Assembly: GCA_036873135.1 (NCBI GenBank)
Contig: JAPTYO010000008.1
Location: 27,802,761-27,866,760 of the forward strand
DNA: 64,000 nt
Direction: 5' to 3'
Source of the DNA: Clarkia xantiana subsp. parviflora
Lineage: Eukaryota > Streptophyta > Magnoliopsida > Myrtales > Onagraceae
Part shown: piece after piece, positions 35,019 through 45,768 of the stretch
Layout of the letters: each line of letters opens with the position of its first letter
How positions within the stretch are numbered: position 1 is the stretch's first letter
Translations under genes and position numbers: made by a program
The notes under the pieces: model-generated
Told to the model about the DNA's origin: nothing
The model's input: the letters and a program-made list of their open reading frames with translations, nothing else
The model's database searches: none

Positions 35019-37818
35019 AAAGCCTGCTCCTGATCCATCTCTAGTTGTTCTGCTATCGGGACCTCCATGGTTGCCCCCTCTACAGGGCCCGCTTCTTCCA
35101 GATCGGGGGCTGTAGATTCTGCTATGAAATCCGCCAACGCCTGGCCCTTAATAGCCGTTCTCGGAGCAAAGTGTATACGAAACTCACTAAGCTCGACTGC
35201 CCATTTAACTAATCTCCCCGACGCATCAGGTCGGTTCAAAAAATGCTTCAGAGGCTGATTCGTCAACACAGTGATCTCATGAGCATGGAAGTAAGGCCTC
35301 AGCTTCCGAGCATTAATAATCAACGCAAAGAGATACTTCTCAACGGCGGGATAATTCATTTCAGACTTGGCAAACGCCTTGCTTACATAATAAACGGGGA
35401 CTTGATTACCCTCGACAACCTTCACTAACACAGAGCTAATGGCAAATTCAGAAACGGCCAAGTATAGATAGAGCGGCTCGCCTGAGACCGGTTTCGCCAA
35501 CGGCGGGAGGGTGCGAAGGTGTTGCTTGAGTGCCTGGAACGCCTCTTCACACTTGGCAGTCCACTCAAACTTCTTGTTGGCCCTCAACACTTCAAAAAAT
35601 GGCATGGATCGGTCACTTGCCTTAGACAGGAAGCGATTCATTGCAGCCAGTCGGCCATTCAGCACTTGCACCTCCCGATGATTTACTGGAGACTGCATCT
35701 CCTCGATCGCCCTCAGCTTCTCGGGGTTCACCTCAATTCCTCTTTGACTCACCATAAAGCCCAGAAACTTCTCCGAGTGGACTCCGAAGGCGCACTTAGT
35801 CGGGTTCAAGCGAACCTGATGGAGCCTCATCCGCTCAAACGCCGTAGCTAGGTTGTGCAAATGATCCTCAGCTTGTCGGGACTTCACCAGCATATCGTCC
35901 ACGTAAGCCTCCATGGTTTTCCCCAGCATATCTCCGAACAGCTTGTTCACCATCCGCTGGTAAGTAGCCCCGGCATTGATCAATCCGAAAGGCATGACAT
36001 CATAATGATAGATGTCACTATCAGCATAAAAGGCAGTGTGGGGGCATCCTCCGTAGCCATCTTGATCTGATTATAGCCCGAGTATGCATCCATGAAGCTC
36101 AACAACTCATGTCCCGACGTGGCATCCACCAACTGGTCGATTCCTGGGAGCGGGTAACAGTCCTTCGGGCAAGCCTTATTTAGGTCGCGGAAGTCAACAC
36201 ACATCCGCCACTTCCCATTGCTCTTCTTCACCAGCACCGGGTTAGCGACCCAAGTCTGGAATCGGAGCTCTTCGATAAACCCAGCATCGAGCAGCCTGCC
36301 CACCTCCTGCTGGATCGCGATCCTCTTGTCCGCGCCCATCAGACGCCTCTTCTGCGCGATAGGCTTGATCACGGGATCAATCTTCAACTCGTGCACAATC
36401 ACGTCGGGGCTGAATCCTGGCATATCACTCGGGGACCAGGCAAACAGCTCCTTGAACTCTTTTAGCAGCTCAATCAATTCTCGGGCCCTCTCGTCAGACA
36501 GGGCGGACCCGATTTTCACCTTTCTCTGAGGTCCGTCAATCTCGACCTCCTTCAAACCCTCCATGGGGGCGGGACGTCCAAACTCCTCTCTGGGATCGGC
36601 ATCGGTCTGGAGGATAGCCATGGCCTCCCGTCTCTTCCGTCGGGTGGCGTTAATGTAGCACCTCCTGGAAGCCACCTGGTCACCCTTGACCTCTCTGACT
36701 CCATGGTCAGTCGGGAACTTCATCTTCTGGTGCACAGTCGAGGCAACTGCCATCAGGGGGTTGATGGTGGTTCTCCCGATAATCGCGTTGTAAGTCCCCG
36801 CGGACTCAACCACCACGAAGTCCACGTTTCTCTTCTCCGACTTCCATCCGCTACCAAACTCCACTGGTAAGGTGATCATTCCCAGCGGATAGGAGGTAAT
36901 AACAGATAACCCGACCATCGGGAAGTTCACCTCCTTGAGATCCTTCTTCGTCTTTCCCATGGCTTCCAGTGCATCCAGAAACAGAATATCGGAGGAGCTC
37001 CCTCCGTCGATCAAAATCCGCTTCATCTCATACCCATCCACGTCTAGGGTCACGACCAGAGCGTCATCGTGTGGAGTCTCCACTCCTATCAGGTCCTCCG
37101 CGGAAAAGGAAATCACCATCTCTTCCTTCGCGGTCCAGGATCGGGACCTCTTGCCCAGTACCACAGCAGCAGAAATCCTAGAGGCATAAACCTCCCGAGA
37201 GGCCGAGGTATCACCTCCCGCAGCAAATCCTCCATGGATCACATTGATAGTACCCCGCTTCTCCTTACGGGCACTAGAAGACTCCGGCTCAGACCTTTTC
37301 TTCTTTGGGGACCGATCGCGGGATCGGGAACGGGACCGCGATCGGGATCGAGAACGGGATCGACACCGCTTCTCCCCGACAAACTCCTTAAGCTTCCCCT
37401 TCTGGATCAGCTTTTCGATCTCCTTCTTCAGCTCCCGACAATGATTAGTGTTGTGACCATTTGCACGGTGGAACCGACAGTAACGATCGGTGCGGGATCC
37501 CAAAAATTCTCCTTCTTTCTTCGGGGGGTACCTGGAGATACCGTGTCGTTCCATGACCGTTAACACCTCCGCCATAGAGCTGTTGAGAGGAATGTTATGA
37601 TCCTCCCGTCTGTCCTTCCTCGAAGAACGCCTATCATCCCTTCGATCAGAGCGACCTCGACTCCGACTGCTCTCGGATTTATCCTTCGACTTTCGATCGT
37701 CCAAGGGTTTGGACGACTGCTTTCCTTTATTTGACTTCGGGGGCTCAAGTTCTCCAGCAGCTATTTTCGACTCTTGGACGTCGATTTGCCGCTTCACCCT
37801 TTTCTGCAATGCCTCCAT
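35012..37818 (-). pseudogene. Protease, RT and RNase H of element C, with a zinc knuckle and RS tract
   Basis: The first frame, 37818-35980 (612 codons), starts inside Gag: an SR/RD-rich region, a zinc-knuckle-like C-X2-H-X4-H-X4-C (CRFHRANGHNTNHC), then an Arg-Ser dipeptide tract around residues 152-172. Protease follows with ILIDGGSSSDILF. RT has FRDLNKACPKDCYPLPGIDQ and MDAYSGYNQIKM, then a one-base frameshift near 36045. The next frame (35995-35012) continues with MPFGLINAGATYQRMVN, active site AYVDDMLVKS, RNase H (PFFEVLRANKKFEW, LTNQPLKHFLNRP) and the tether (KGQALADFIAEST). All domains are in the usual gypsy order. Confidence 0.92.
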
Positions 37819-37821
37819 ATT

Positions 37822-38894
37822 CTACACAGGCTTCTCAGCCACACTGTGCATCAAGTCGGAACCATAGGGGGCTGTAAGGTTCCGAATGAAGGTACGGATG
37901 GTCTCACCCTCCGAAATCTCCTCGTCAATCTCCGCCACGCTGGCAGTGTATCGCTGGTAATAGTGTGCCAGCGACTCATCGGGCCTCTGCACCACCTGGG
38001 TCAGAGACCTCACACTCTTCAACAGACGTCGGCGACCCTGGTACTGCTGAATAAAGCGGTCGTGCATATCAGCCCAGCAAGTGATGCACCCTGGGGGCAG
38101 ACTGAAGAACCAGGTCAAGGCTCTCTCACCAAGTGTGTTCGGGAACAGTGTACACACGATATCTTCATTCAGGGCTCTGCCCAGACACGCCATGAGGTGC
38201 TTCTGGACATGACGAACCGGATCTCCCTCGCCATCATACTCCTTAATCGTGGGGATACCCAGCCCTGGCGGGGCGAGGGTGTCTATCAATCAGGGAACAA
38301 AGGGATGAGAGGATCGATCCCTCAGCTCCGACAGCAGCGGCTTCTGCTCCCCCATGCAGATGTTCACGATCTTCACCACCTGATCGGGGGTGATGGGACC
38401 ATTGAGGGGAATGGTCCTATGTTGCACTGGTCCTGGCCCATCGACCACAAATCGCTCTGTCTGAGCGGGCTCCTTACTCCTGTCATGGCTCCGAGGTTGG
38501 GCCTCTGCACATTCTGAACCTCTGCTAGCGGGGGCATCTCCTCCCTTGGTGGGGGCACCTCCTCTTGCCTCCTCGCAGCCTCTCTTCGATCTAAAAGAGC
38601 CTCCACGACCGCCAAGAACAGCGGCATGGCATCCGCCACAGCCTTCGTCAGGTCCGCATTTGGGGGAGCCTCCTGCCTCCTATTCTCTTGGTGCTGGGCA
38701 GCATCTTCGGGGACTTCGTGGTGCTCCCCTGTCTGGTCGTTGTGCTCCCCAGTCTGGGAGACCTCAGCAGGGAGATTCTGGTCCCCAGCACGCTCTGGTG
38801 GTGAATTCAGAGTCGTCCCAGCAGGATGACGGGAACCACCAGATTGTCCTTGTCTTCTTTGCTTGCCAGCCGCCATTGAACGAGTAGAAGGCAT
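37822..38894 (-). pseudogene. Gag of element C, interrupted by a frameshift and stops
   Basis: The start MPSTRSMAAGKQRRQG lies 36 bp from the primer site. The first frame ends at 38373. A second piece (38289-37822) carries the retrotransposon Gag core (WADMHDRFIQQYQGRR, RPDESLAHYYQRYT, EGETIRTFIRNL). A TGA precedes it at 38290 and the frame in between is shifted. A TAG at 37822-37824 then separates this piece from the frame that begins at 37818 in the same phase. Gag forms the particle and binds element RNA; this copy makes none intact. Confidence 0.88.
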
Positions 38895-38910
38895 ATTAGC
38901 TTTTTGTCAC

Positions 38911-38930
38911 GTTCCCACAGACGGTGCCAA
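38911..38930 (-). other. Primer binding site of element C
   Basis: Minus-strand TTGGCACCGTCTGTGGGAAC directly follows the 5' LTR end at 38931. It differs at few positions from the site of element B, in keeping with related elements. Confidence 0.8.
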
Positions 38931-39646
38931 TGTTGGATCACGGTGGAACTCCGGTACGGTCTTGACGGCGATCCGAGCTCCTTTGCTCCACGTAATCCTG
39001 CAAGAGGGGATAGACCGGGCGGTGACCCAGAATCCCTCTCCGATACTTAAATGAGTATCTCGTGCAGACTGGCAAGCAGTAATCTCAAAGAGTGTATATC
39101 AAAACGTAATCTGATCTGAGGTAACCTCTGCCCTTTTATAGGCGAAGAGGTACCTCAGTTACCTGGTGAACCGTTGGGGTGGTTAGCCCATATTCTGCGT
39201 ATCTCGGGCACGATCCCGCCTATCTAAGCCATGATCTCGCTTATCTCGGCCACGCCCCGCGTATCTCGGCCACGCTCCGCGTATCTCAGCCACGCTCCGC
39301 GTATCTCGGCCACGCCCCGCGTATCTCGGCCTCAACCTCTGATAGCAAGTCCCGACCAACATCGGGGACTCCAGAGTTATCTCATTGTGTCACCGCTCGG
39401 GGCCCCTCGTCATCGTGACAGGGCCAATCATTCTCAGGGATTCATTTTCGGGGCCTACTTAAAGGCATCTCATCGGGAGCATCCAGCTCACCTATCGGGA
39501 CCGACTCTGTCGGTACCTTTCATCATCGGGACTCCCTCCGTCGGGACCCTTCGCCTTGGTCTTCTTGACCTCCTTTTAGAGCCCAGTGGGCCTATTCACC
39601 GTTTCCTCGCCGTTAAAGGGCCTAACGCCCATAGCGAAGCCCATCA
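38931..39646 (-). repeat. 5' LTR of gypsy element C
   Basis: 716 bp with ends TGTTGGATCACGG and GCGAAGCCCATCA (plus view), followed by duplication GATGA. Apart from four fewer repeat units, only scattered single-base differences from the 3' LTR were noticed (for example CACCTTTG/CTCCTTTG and ACGGCC/ACGCCC). Confidence 0.92.
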
Positions 39647-39884
39647 GATGAGTCCCCTATATATATGAATGGTGGAGTGGACAAAAGTCCACTCCAACCA
39701 ATGTGGGACTAGTTTCGGCCGAACCTATGTTATTAAGGGGGAGGCCCAATTTTGGGCCTCCCATGTCAATTAGGGATTGGGTTTGGCCCAATTAGCCTAA
39801 TGTGTCAATTACCTAATTAACTTAGGTAATTTCCTTAGCCTTAACGGGCTACCAATTACGGCGCCACGTCACCATATGTTAACA

Positions 39885-40863
39885 ATATTGTTACCTTTAG
39901 TAAAAATTAAAATATGGTAAACAATATTATATGTATATATTCGGCCGAAATATGTAAACTTGAGGCCTAAGAAATTAAAATAAAATTACCTTGTAATTTC
40001 AATAGGGTTCGGCCGAAACATGTAATTGGAAACAAGTAGTCAAATTTCAAGATCAAATTTTACTAAGATATATAATCCAATGTTTGATTTTGATAAAAGT
40101 TACGATTTTCTTGAAGATCGTGAACATCATGAAAATTTCGGCACCAACAATTGTAAAAATCGAAAATTTTAAAATTTTCTACTTAAAATTTCGTCCAACA
40201 TGTTAAAATCAAGAACATCAATTTATCAAAATCATGAACTCCTAACACAAGCTCTGATACCACTGTTGGATTACGGGGCTAAATACTATGGAAACTTAAA
40301 TATGGTACATGCTAGTAATCACAATTACGCAGCGGAAGATGTGCACATACCTTAATCGCTTTTCGTAGTCCCAAGATCTTGCTGAGGGAGTTCTTGATCC
40401 ACCGGACGGAACCCGTAGACGTTCTTTTTAAGGAAGCCCTACGCGGTATAGTCTCCACAGCAAAGACTCTGATCGATTCTTGGCAGGGACAGATCTCCGG
40501 AGTGTTTGCTCAAAGCAAATTGGCACACCATTGGTGAAGGAAGTGGTTCGGCCGAACTAGGGATATTTAGGGAGGAGGGTTTTCTCTCAAAATATCACAA
40601 AGAAGGAATTATGATTCTAACCAAATAAAACCCCTAACACCCTCTATTTATAGGAGGAGCAAAGTGGACAAAAGTCCACTTTGCCCACACCTAAAATTCG
40701 GTCGGCCATAGTGTATAAGGGAAGCCCAATTTTGGGCCTCTCATGTCAATTTGGATTTGGGTCTAGCCCAATTTCCCTAATGTGATATTTACCCAATTAT
40801 TTCAGGTAACATATACATATTAATGGGCTTTCATTTACGGCGCCCAATCGCCATATGCTAACA
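39885..40863 (-). mobile_element. Copia copy 3: 5' LTR, primer site and leader fragment
   Basis: LTR at 40264-40863 (600 bp, TGTTGGATTACGG to ATATGCTAACA). Primer site TGGTATCAGAGC on the minus strand at 40251-40262. Leader 40250-39885 with the AAATTTTAAG-type text seen in copies 1 and 2. The leader is cut where the LTR of copy 2 begins, so the copy 1/2 array appears to have inserted here. The rest of copy 3 is not seen in the window. Confidence 0.82.
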
Positions 40864-41104
40864 GGATCTTATAGTTAACAGTATATTACACATGAACCTA
40901 ACCTGAAATCTAATACAAACAAGATGAAAAAAAATTGAAAAATTAAAGAGATTTAATGAAATAACTATAAAATAGAATTAAAATAAAAAATTTAATGTTT
41001 AAGAAAATGATATTTGAAAAAAATATATGCTAAAAATAGATTATATACGTGCTCATAAAAAATGTAAAGAGAAATAAATACTTCTAGAGTTTTTTAAAAT
41101 TATG

Positions 41105-41139
<35 letters not shown>

Positions 41140-41560
41140 ATTAAAGTGTAAATAAATTCTAAAAAGCACATCTAAAATTTAAAAAATCATATCAAATAAG
41201 TGATTATTAAAAAAAACAATTAATCTAACATATTAAAATTAAAAAAATGAATACAATTAGTTTAAGAATAGAATTTAGTTGGTATCCAATTTATTTATTT
41301 CATATTATTTTTTACTAATTTATGTATCATAACATATTTCTTTCAAACTTTTTTTCCTATAATTTTGAAGTTTTATCTTTTAATTTCAATTATTTTTTAT
41401 TAATTAAAATCTATAAGCATGCTTAAAGTCTATATAACCCTAACTCCTTTTTTTCGACCTTAAGTATTTTATTTTATTTCCATTTTATATTTATCACATT
41501 TAATTTCCTTAATTTTTCTAAACTTTTGGTTATATTATTTTAAGTGATGTGATTTTTTTA
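40864..41560. other. AT-rich intergenic DNA
   Basis: No coding or RNA gene seen. A TA run lies at 41108-41136. The text is rich in A and T tracts; it may be old repeat sequence, but no element edges were found. Confidence 0.5.
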
Positions 41561-41701
41561 TTTTTTTGGTGGAAGTACGCAATATATTTATCAAGCAAAG
41601 CAGCATTACAAAAGAGGTAGATTGGGAGGGAAATGCCTCGACCAAGTACCTTGAGTTTGATTAGTTAAAGCAAATATAGCTAAAAGATGTCCCGATCGAA
41701 C

Positions 41702-42151
41702 CAGTGTTTTGAAAACCGGACCGGGCCTTGGACCGGAAAGATGACCGGTTCCCGGTCTAACCGGTCCGACTCGGTTCAACCCAGTTCAATCCGGTTATAT
41801 TGCTTGAATTGGTTAGAATTTAGAAATATATTTATAAGATATTTGTATGTCATTATATCAACGAGTTGTCATGTAGTTCAGTGGTAGTGTGCTATTACAT
41901 CAAAAGAGGTCATGGGTTCGAGTTTGGCCATCTTCAATTAATATTTTTCTTGACAAAAAAAAGTACATTCTTCTCTCTTACGGTCAGACCGGTGCCGGTT
42001 TATCCGGTCCGACCCGGTCCAACCCGGTTTTAACCTGCCGAACCGGCTCTGCTGTGCAGTCCTATAAATTATCAAAACCGGACCGCTGATACACCCGGTT
42101 CGCGGTCTGACCCGGTCCGACCGCCGGTCCGGTCCGGTTTTCAAAACACTG
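41702..42151. mobile_element. hAT-like MITE, 450 bp, inside the LINE
   Basis: Ends are CAGTGTTTTGAAAACCGG and its reverse complement, and the exact 8-bp duplication GATCGAAC flanks it (41694-41701 and 42152-42159). That length and the CAG start are hallmarks of the hAT superfamily. Both arms hold many CCGGTCCGAC-type repeats that can pair with each other. No transposase is encoded. It holds a tRNA-like segment at 41870-41930. Confidence 0.9.
41870..41930 (+). other. tRNA-like segment with A and B boxes inside the MITE
   Basis: TAGTTCAGTGGTAG resembles the internal A box (TRGYNNARNGG) and GGGTTCGAGTTTG the B box (GGTTCGANNCC), about 40 bp apart as in a tRNA or tRNA-derived SINE. I could not fold a full cloverleaf by eye. 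It may be a captured tRNA-related fragment rather than a tRNA gene. Confidence 0.45.
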
Positions 42152-45100
42152 GATCGAACCCCTAGTCTAGGAACCTTAACAATTGCAAGAGAATTAAACC
42201 AAGAATACAGTGTCTTAATATCATAAAGTAAACTAAAGAGTTCTGCTTGATGGTGTCTTGCTCCTTCTGTTGCCTGCACCAGTTGGATGGAGTCAGTCTT
42301 CAAGATGTGATGTTTTGTCTTCTGTTTGGGAAGGCTAACATCAAAGCAACACGACAGGAGATACGTCGTTGAAGGTTACCTCCCAGAGCTAAGCCTTGTG
42401 AACATCCCTTCCAGATGAACATGTTAACCTTTGGTAGTAGCTTCGATTTCCAAAGTGTATTCCAGAAGTTAAAACTAGCAATCATAGGGGATGCCGAGGT
42501 CGATCCATATTTTGAGTTATTCTCCATTGTAGAAAGAAGTCTGTATCCTGACTTCACTGTGTACTCTCCAGATGGATTGGGAGTCCAAGTGAGTGAGTCC
42601 TTAATAGGGAAGATTGGAATTGAGATGCTTGAAATGAGATTTACAAGTATTGGGTGCAGTGTGTTTTCTAAGAGTGGTATGTCCCAAGTTGCTTGTTGAC
42701 GCAGTAAGAAGTGATGAACTTTGAGACCAGGATCAATGATTTGATCTGACCAATCTGAAAGCGATGAAATGTTTGGGACCCATGGGTCAGTCCAAAAATT
42801 AATGGAATGCCCATTCCCACAAACCATCTTATTCCATGTAAAAAAAGGGGTCGAAGCTGCAAGAGGGTTTTCCATACTGAGCTATAGTGCTGCCTTGACT
42901 TGCAAGTAAAGAAAGTGTGATGGGTGATATATTTCAATCTTACGCAATGGGCCCAGAGAGAGTCTCTTGAAGTTAAGAGTCGCCAAATTTGTTTGAGTAA
43001 AAGGGCTGTGTTCTGATGTTTTGTGTCTTTAATACCCAAACCTCCCATTGATTTGCTCAGCGTTAATCTGTGCCAAGCAATCCAAGGCATGCCTCTTCTA
43101 TCTGGGTTAGATTTCCACCAGAAATTTCTCAGAATCGTTTCAATCTTACTATGAATTTGAGTAGGTAGTTTGATACAAGACATAGTATAGATTGGGATGG
43201 ACGAAGCTGTTGATTTAATCAGCACTTCTTTACCAGCTGCATTAAGTAGTTTACCCATCCAACCCTGAATCCTCTTAGAAATTCTATCTAACAAGGAGTT
43301 TCCAATCATCTGTTTTTGGTTTATCCAATTAACTGGCAAGCCTAAATAAAGATCACTATCCTTCATTTCCTTGACCCCCAAGGATAGCAATATTTACTGT
43401 TTTGTCTGTTGAGAGGTATTATGACTAAAAGTAATGCTCGACTTCTGAAAGTTTATTTGCTGACCAGACTGCAACTCATAGAGTTGTAGGAGATTTTGCA
43501 ATGATTGAACATAGGCAAGCTTAGCCTCCAAGAAAATGAAGGTATCATCAGCAAATAGCAAGTGCATGATTGGAGGGAAAGAGGAGCCAGGTTTAATACC
43601 ACAGATGATGCCCGAAGTCTGAGCTCTTGAAAGGCTCCTTGAGAGAACATCCGCATAGAGGATAAAAAGGAAGGGTGACAAAGGGTCCCCTTGTCTTAAG
43701 CCCCTCGTGGGAATACCTATTGGTGAGGGGGAGCCATTAATGAGAATAGAAAGAGTTGAGGAGCTGATACATTCCATAATCCAATTAATGAATTGTGAAG
43801 GAAAGTTTAACTTTTTCAGTGTTGTCTGAAGGAATGTCCATTCTATCCTGTCAAAAGCTTTAGACATATCCAGTTTTAGAGCCATTAAGCCTACGTTTCC
43901 TCTACGTCTCTTTCTTAAAACATGCAAGATTTCCTATGCCGAAAGTGTGTTATCAGAAATCAACCTCCCCTGAATAAATGCACTTTGATAAGGAGAAATA
44001 ATGTCTGGAAGAGCTGATTTTAGACGATTTGTGAGGACCTTTGAAATGACTTTATAGGCAGAAGTGGAGAGGCTTATTGGTCTCCATTGTTGCATAGTTT
44101 GGGGTTGAGAGATCTTTGGAATGAGAACAATGAAGGTTTTGTTTAGTTCTCTCAACATGTTCTCCGTTTGGAAAAAAGATTGAATAGCTGCCAATGTTTC
44201 AACAGAGACGATGTTCAAACCTGGTGGGAAACCATCTGGGCCAGGTGACTTTTCAGGGTGAAGATCCATGAGTGCCCTGAGAATTTCAGAGTTCTGAACA
44301 GGAAGAGCTAATGAATTGAGATTAGGCGTTGGGACTGACATATCTCTTAAAAGTGTAAACTCAGTTGGATGAGGAATTGCTGTAAAGACGTTTGTTGATA
44401 TGTCTTCTTGCTAAATTTTTTGCATGGAAGAATTTTGTGTTTCTGTCACCCTGAGTGAGCCATTGCTCCCTTGATTTCTAGCGCTATAAAAGTTCTTCTT
44501 GAAGGTACAGTTGTTGCAAGTGGGCTTCCATATCTGCCTCATCAGAAGATGGGAAACTAGATGATTGCTGAAGGAGTCGTAGGGAGTGAAGGGTTGAACG
44601 TATATTTGTTTGGATGTTTCAAAAGAAATTTATGTTCAATCGCTTCAAGTTAGAACTGAGAGTGGTTAATTTTTGGTGTAGAATTGATTGAGGTGAGCCT
44701 AATTTGTGTTTCACCCAGGAGGATGACACTGTGTCCTTAAAAGCTGGGTGGTTCATCCACATATTCTCATACCTGAAGTGTCTATGAGTTGGTGAGGTTG
44801 TGCTACAAGGATGCAGATTGAGCATGATAGGACAATGGTCAGAGCCTAGTCTTGCAAGGTTGAAGAGGGTTGCATTTGGGAAAAGATGGAGCCAATCAGT
44901 GTTGATGAGAGCTCTATCTAGACGTTCAAGAATTAGGTCAGGAGGGTCTCTTCTATTGGACCAAGTAAAAAAGGACCCTGAGCAGTCAGATCCAAAAGGT
45001 CCAGTGAATCTGTCCAGGAATGCACCTGAATGAGGCGTTCATTTGATAATGGGTTACCTCCTAGTTTTTCTGATTGGCTCCAAACATCATTGAAATCCCC

Positions 45101-45768
45101 TATAAGAAGCCAAGGAGTGGAAGGAGGGACATGAAGTAAGTGAAGAGTGGACCAAAATGCATGTCTAGGCCTGAATTTGCTTGGTGCGTAAACAAAGCTT
45201 GCCATCCAAGGAATATATGATGGTGTATTTCTAACTTGGAAATGTATTAGATTAGCTTGGATTGTAAAATGTTGAATATGAAAGATATATTTCCAAGCTA
45301 AAATAAGCCCTCCTCGTGTATCTTCAGGTGGATAAGCTAATGATTGATCATAGCCTAGGTTTGTTAGGATTTGTTGGATTCTATCTACACTGCTTTTGAT
45401 CTCATATAGGAAAACAAGTTGTGGCATCCATTGAGAAATAAGACGCCGCAAGTGTTGAATTGTCAAGGCCCTCCCTGTGCCTTGACAATTCCAAGCCATG
45501 ATTATCATAATGAGAGCGGAAGATACCCTGAGGGTATTTCCGCAAAACATTCTTCAAAAGCAACTTCAGCTTGATACCGAGAATAAAAGGTAGAGTGTCA
45601 TTGAACAAACAATAAAGATACCTCGTCGAAATCTGCCAGTGAGTGCTGGCTTGAAGGTCCTCCCTGAGCTGAAGAAACTGGAATGAAGTTAACATGCTCG
45701 TCCTGAATCAGTCTTAGACGGAGTCTCCTTAGGTATCTGAGATTATCGTCTTCTTCTTCACTCCTCTG

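Larger units (their letters stand above)
28717..39646 (-). mobile_element. Ty3/gypsy element C (Tat type), complete but defective
   Basis: 10.9-kb element on the minus strand with LTRs at both ends (38931-39646 and 28717-29512) and duplication GATGA (28712-28716 and 39647-39651). Order: 5' LTR, primer site, gag, protease, RT, RNase H, second RNase H, integrase, short-repeat spacer, antisense gene on the plus strand, polypurine tract, 3' LTR. A second RNase H before integrase and an antisense gene 3' of pol are known marks of the Tat group. Few differences are seen between the LTRs outside one repeat block, so the insertion is recent, yet gag, RT and integrase are each broken. Confidence 0.93.
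19232..39884 (-). repeat. Copia 5' LTR split by two gypsy insertions
   Basis: The LTR survives as 19232-19376, 28515-28716 and 39647-39884, separated by gypsy B (TSD GGAAC) and gypsy C (TSD GATGA). Removing the insertions and one copy of each duplication leaves about 575 bp, close to the 561-bp LTR at 12136. Breakpoints match that intact LTR: CCTCCGGTCGGAAC continues with CACGTGC at 12273, which is where B entered. The right end GTTAACA is followed by ATATT inside the leader of Copia copy 3. Confidence 0.9.
41561..45550 (-). pseudogene. LINE ORF2: endonuclease and reverse transcriptase, broken
   Basis: The endonuclease (45550-44933) shows MAWNCQGTGRALT, YAPSKFRPRHAFWS and GDFNDVW, typical of the APE-like endonuclease that nicks target DNA. 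RT shows KSPGPDGFPPGL, FIVLIPKISQPQ, WRPISLSTSAYKVISK and AFIQGRLISDNTLSA (44341-43934). A TAG then falls in frame, followed by LDMSKAFDRIEWTFL, GLRQGDPLSPFLFILYADVL and LLFADDTFIF (the FADD active site). Later pieces (43390-42300) hold GKLLNAAGKEVLIKS and a zf-RVT-like region (FWNTLWKSKLLPKVNMFIWK). The last piece (42303-42160) looks like an RNase H end (TDSIQLVQATEG). Frame breaks occur near 44930-44340, 43930, 43392, 42670 and 42300. Reverse transcription at the nicked target would be its role if intact. Confidence 0.9.

Noticed and set aside
37822..37824. Programmed stop-codon readthrough within Gag of element C
   Set aside because: The TAG is in frame, but other frameshifts and stops break the same gene and it lies inside Gag rather than at the gag/pol border, so decay is simpler.
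37069..38517. Plus-strand open frames of up to 247 codons opposite gag and pol of element C
   Set aside because: No conserved motif; the minus strand encodes Gag and protease with clear motifs.
41870..41930. Functional tRNA gene or a separate SINE
   Set aside because: No complete cloverleaf, no A tail or duplication of its own; it lies within the MITE.
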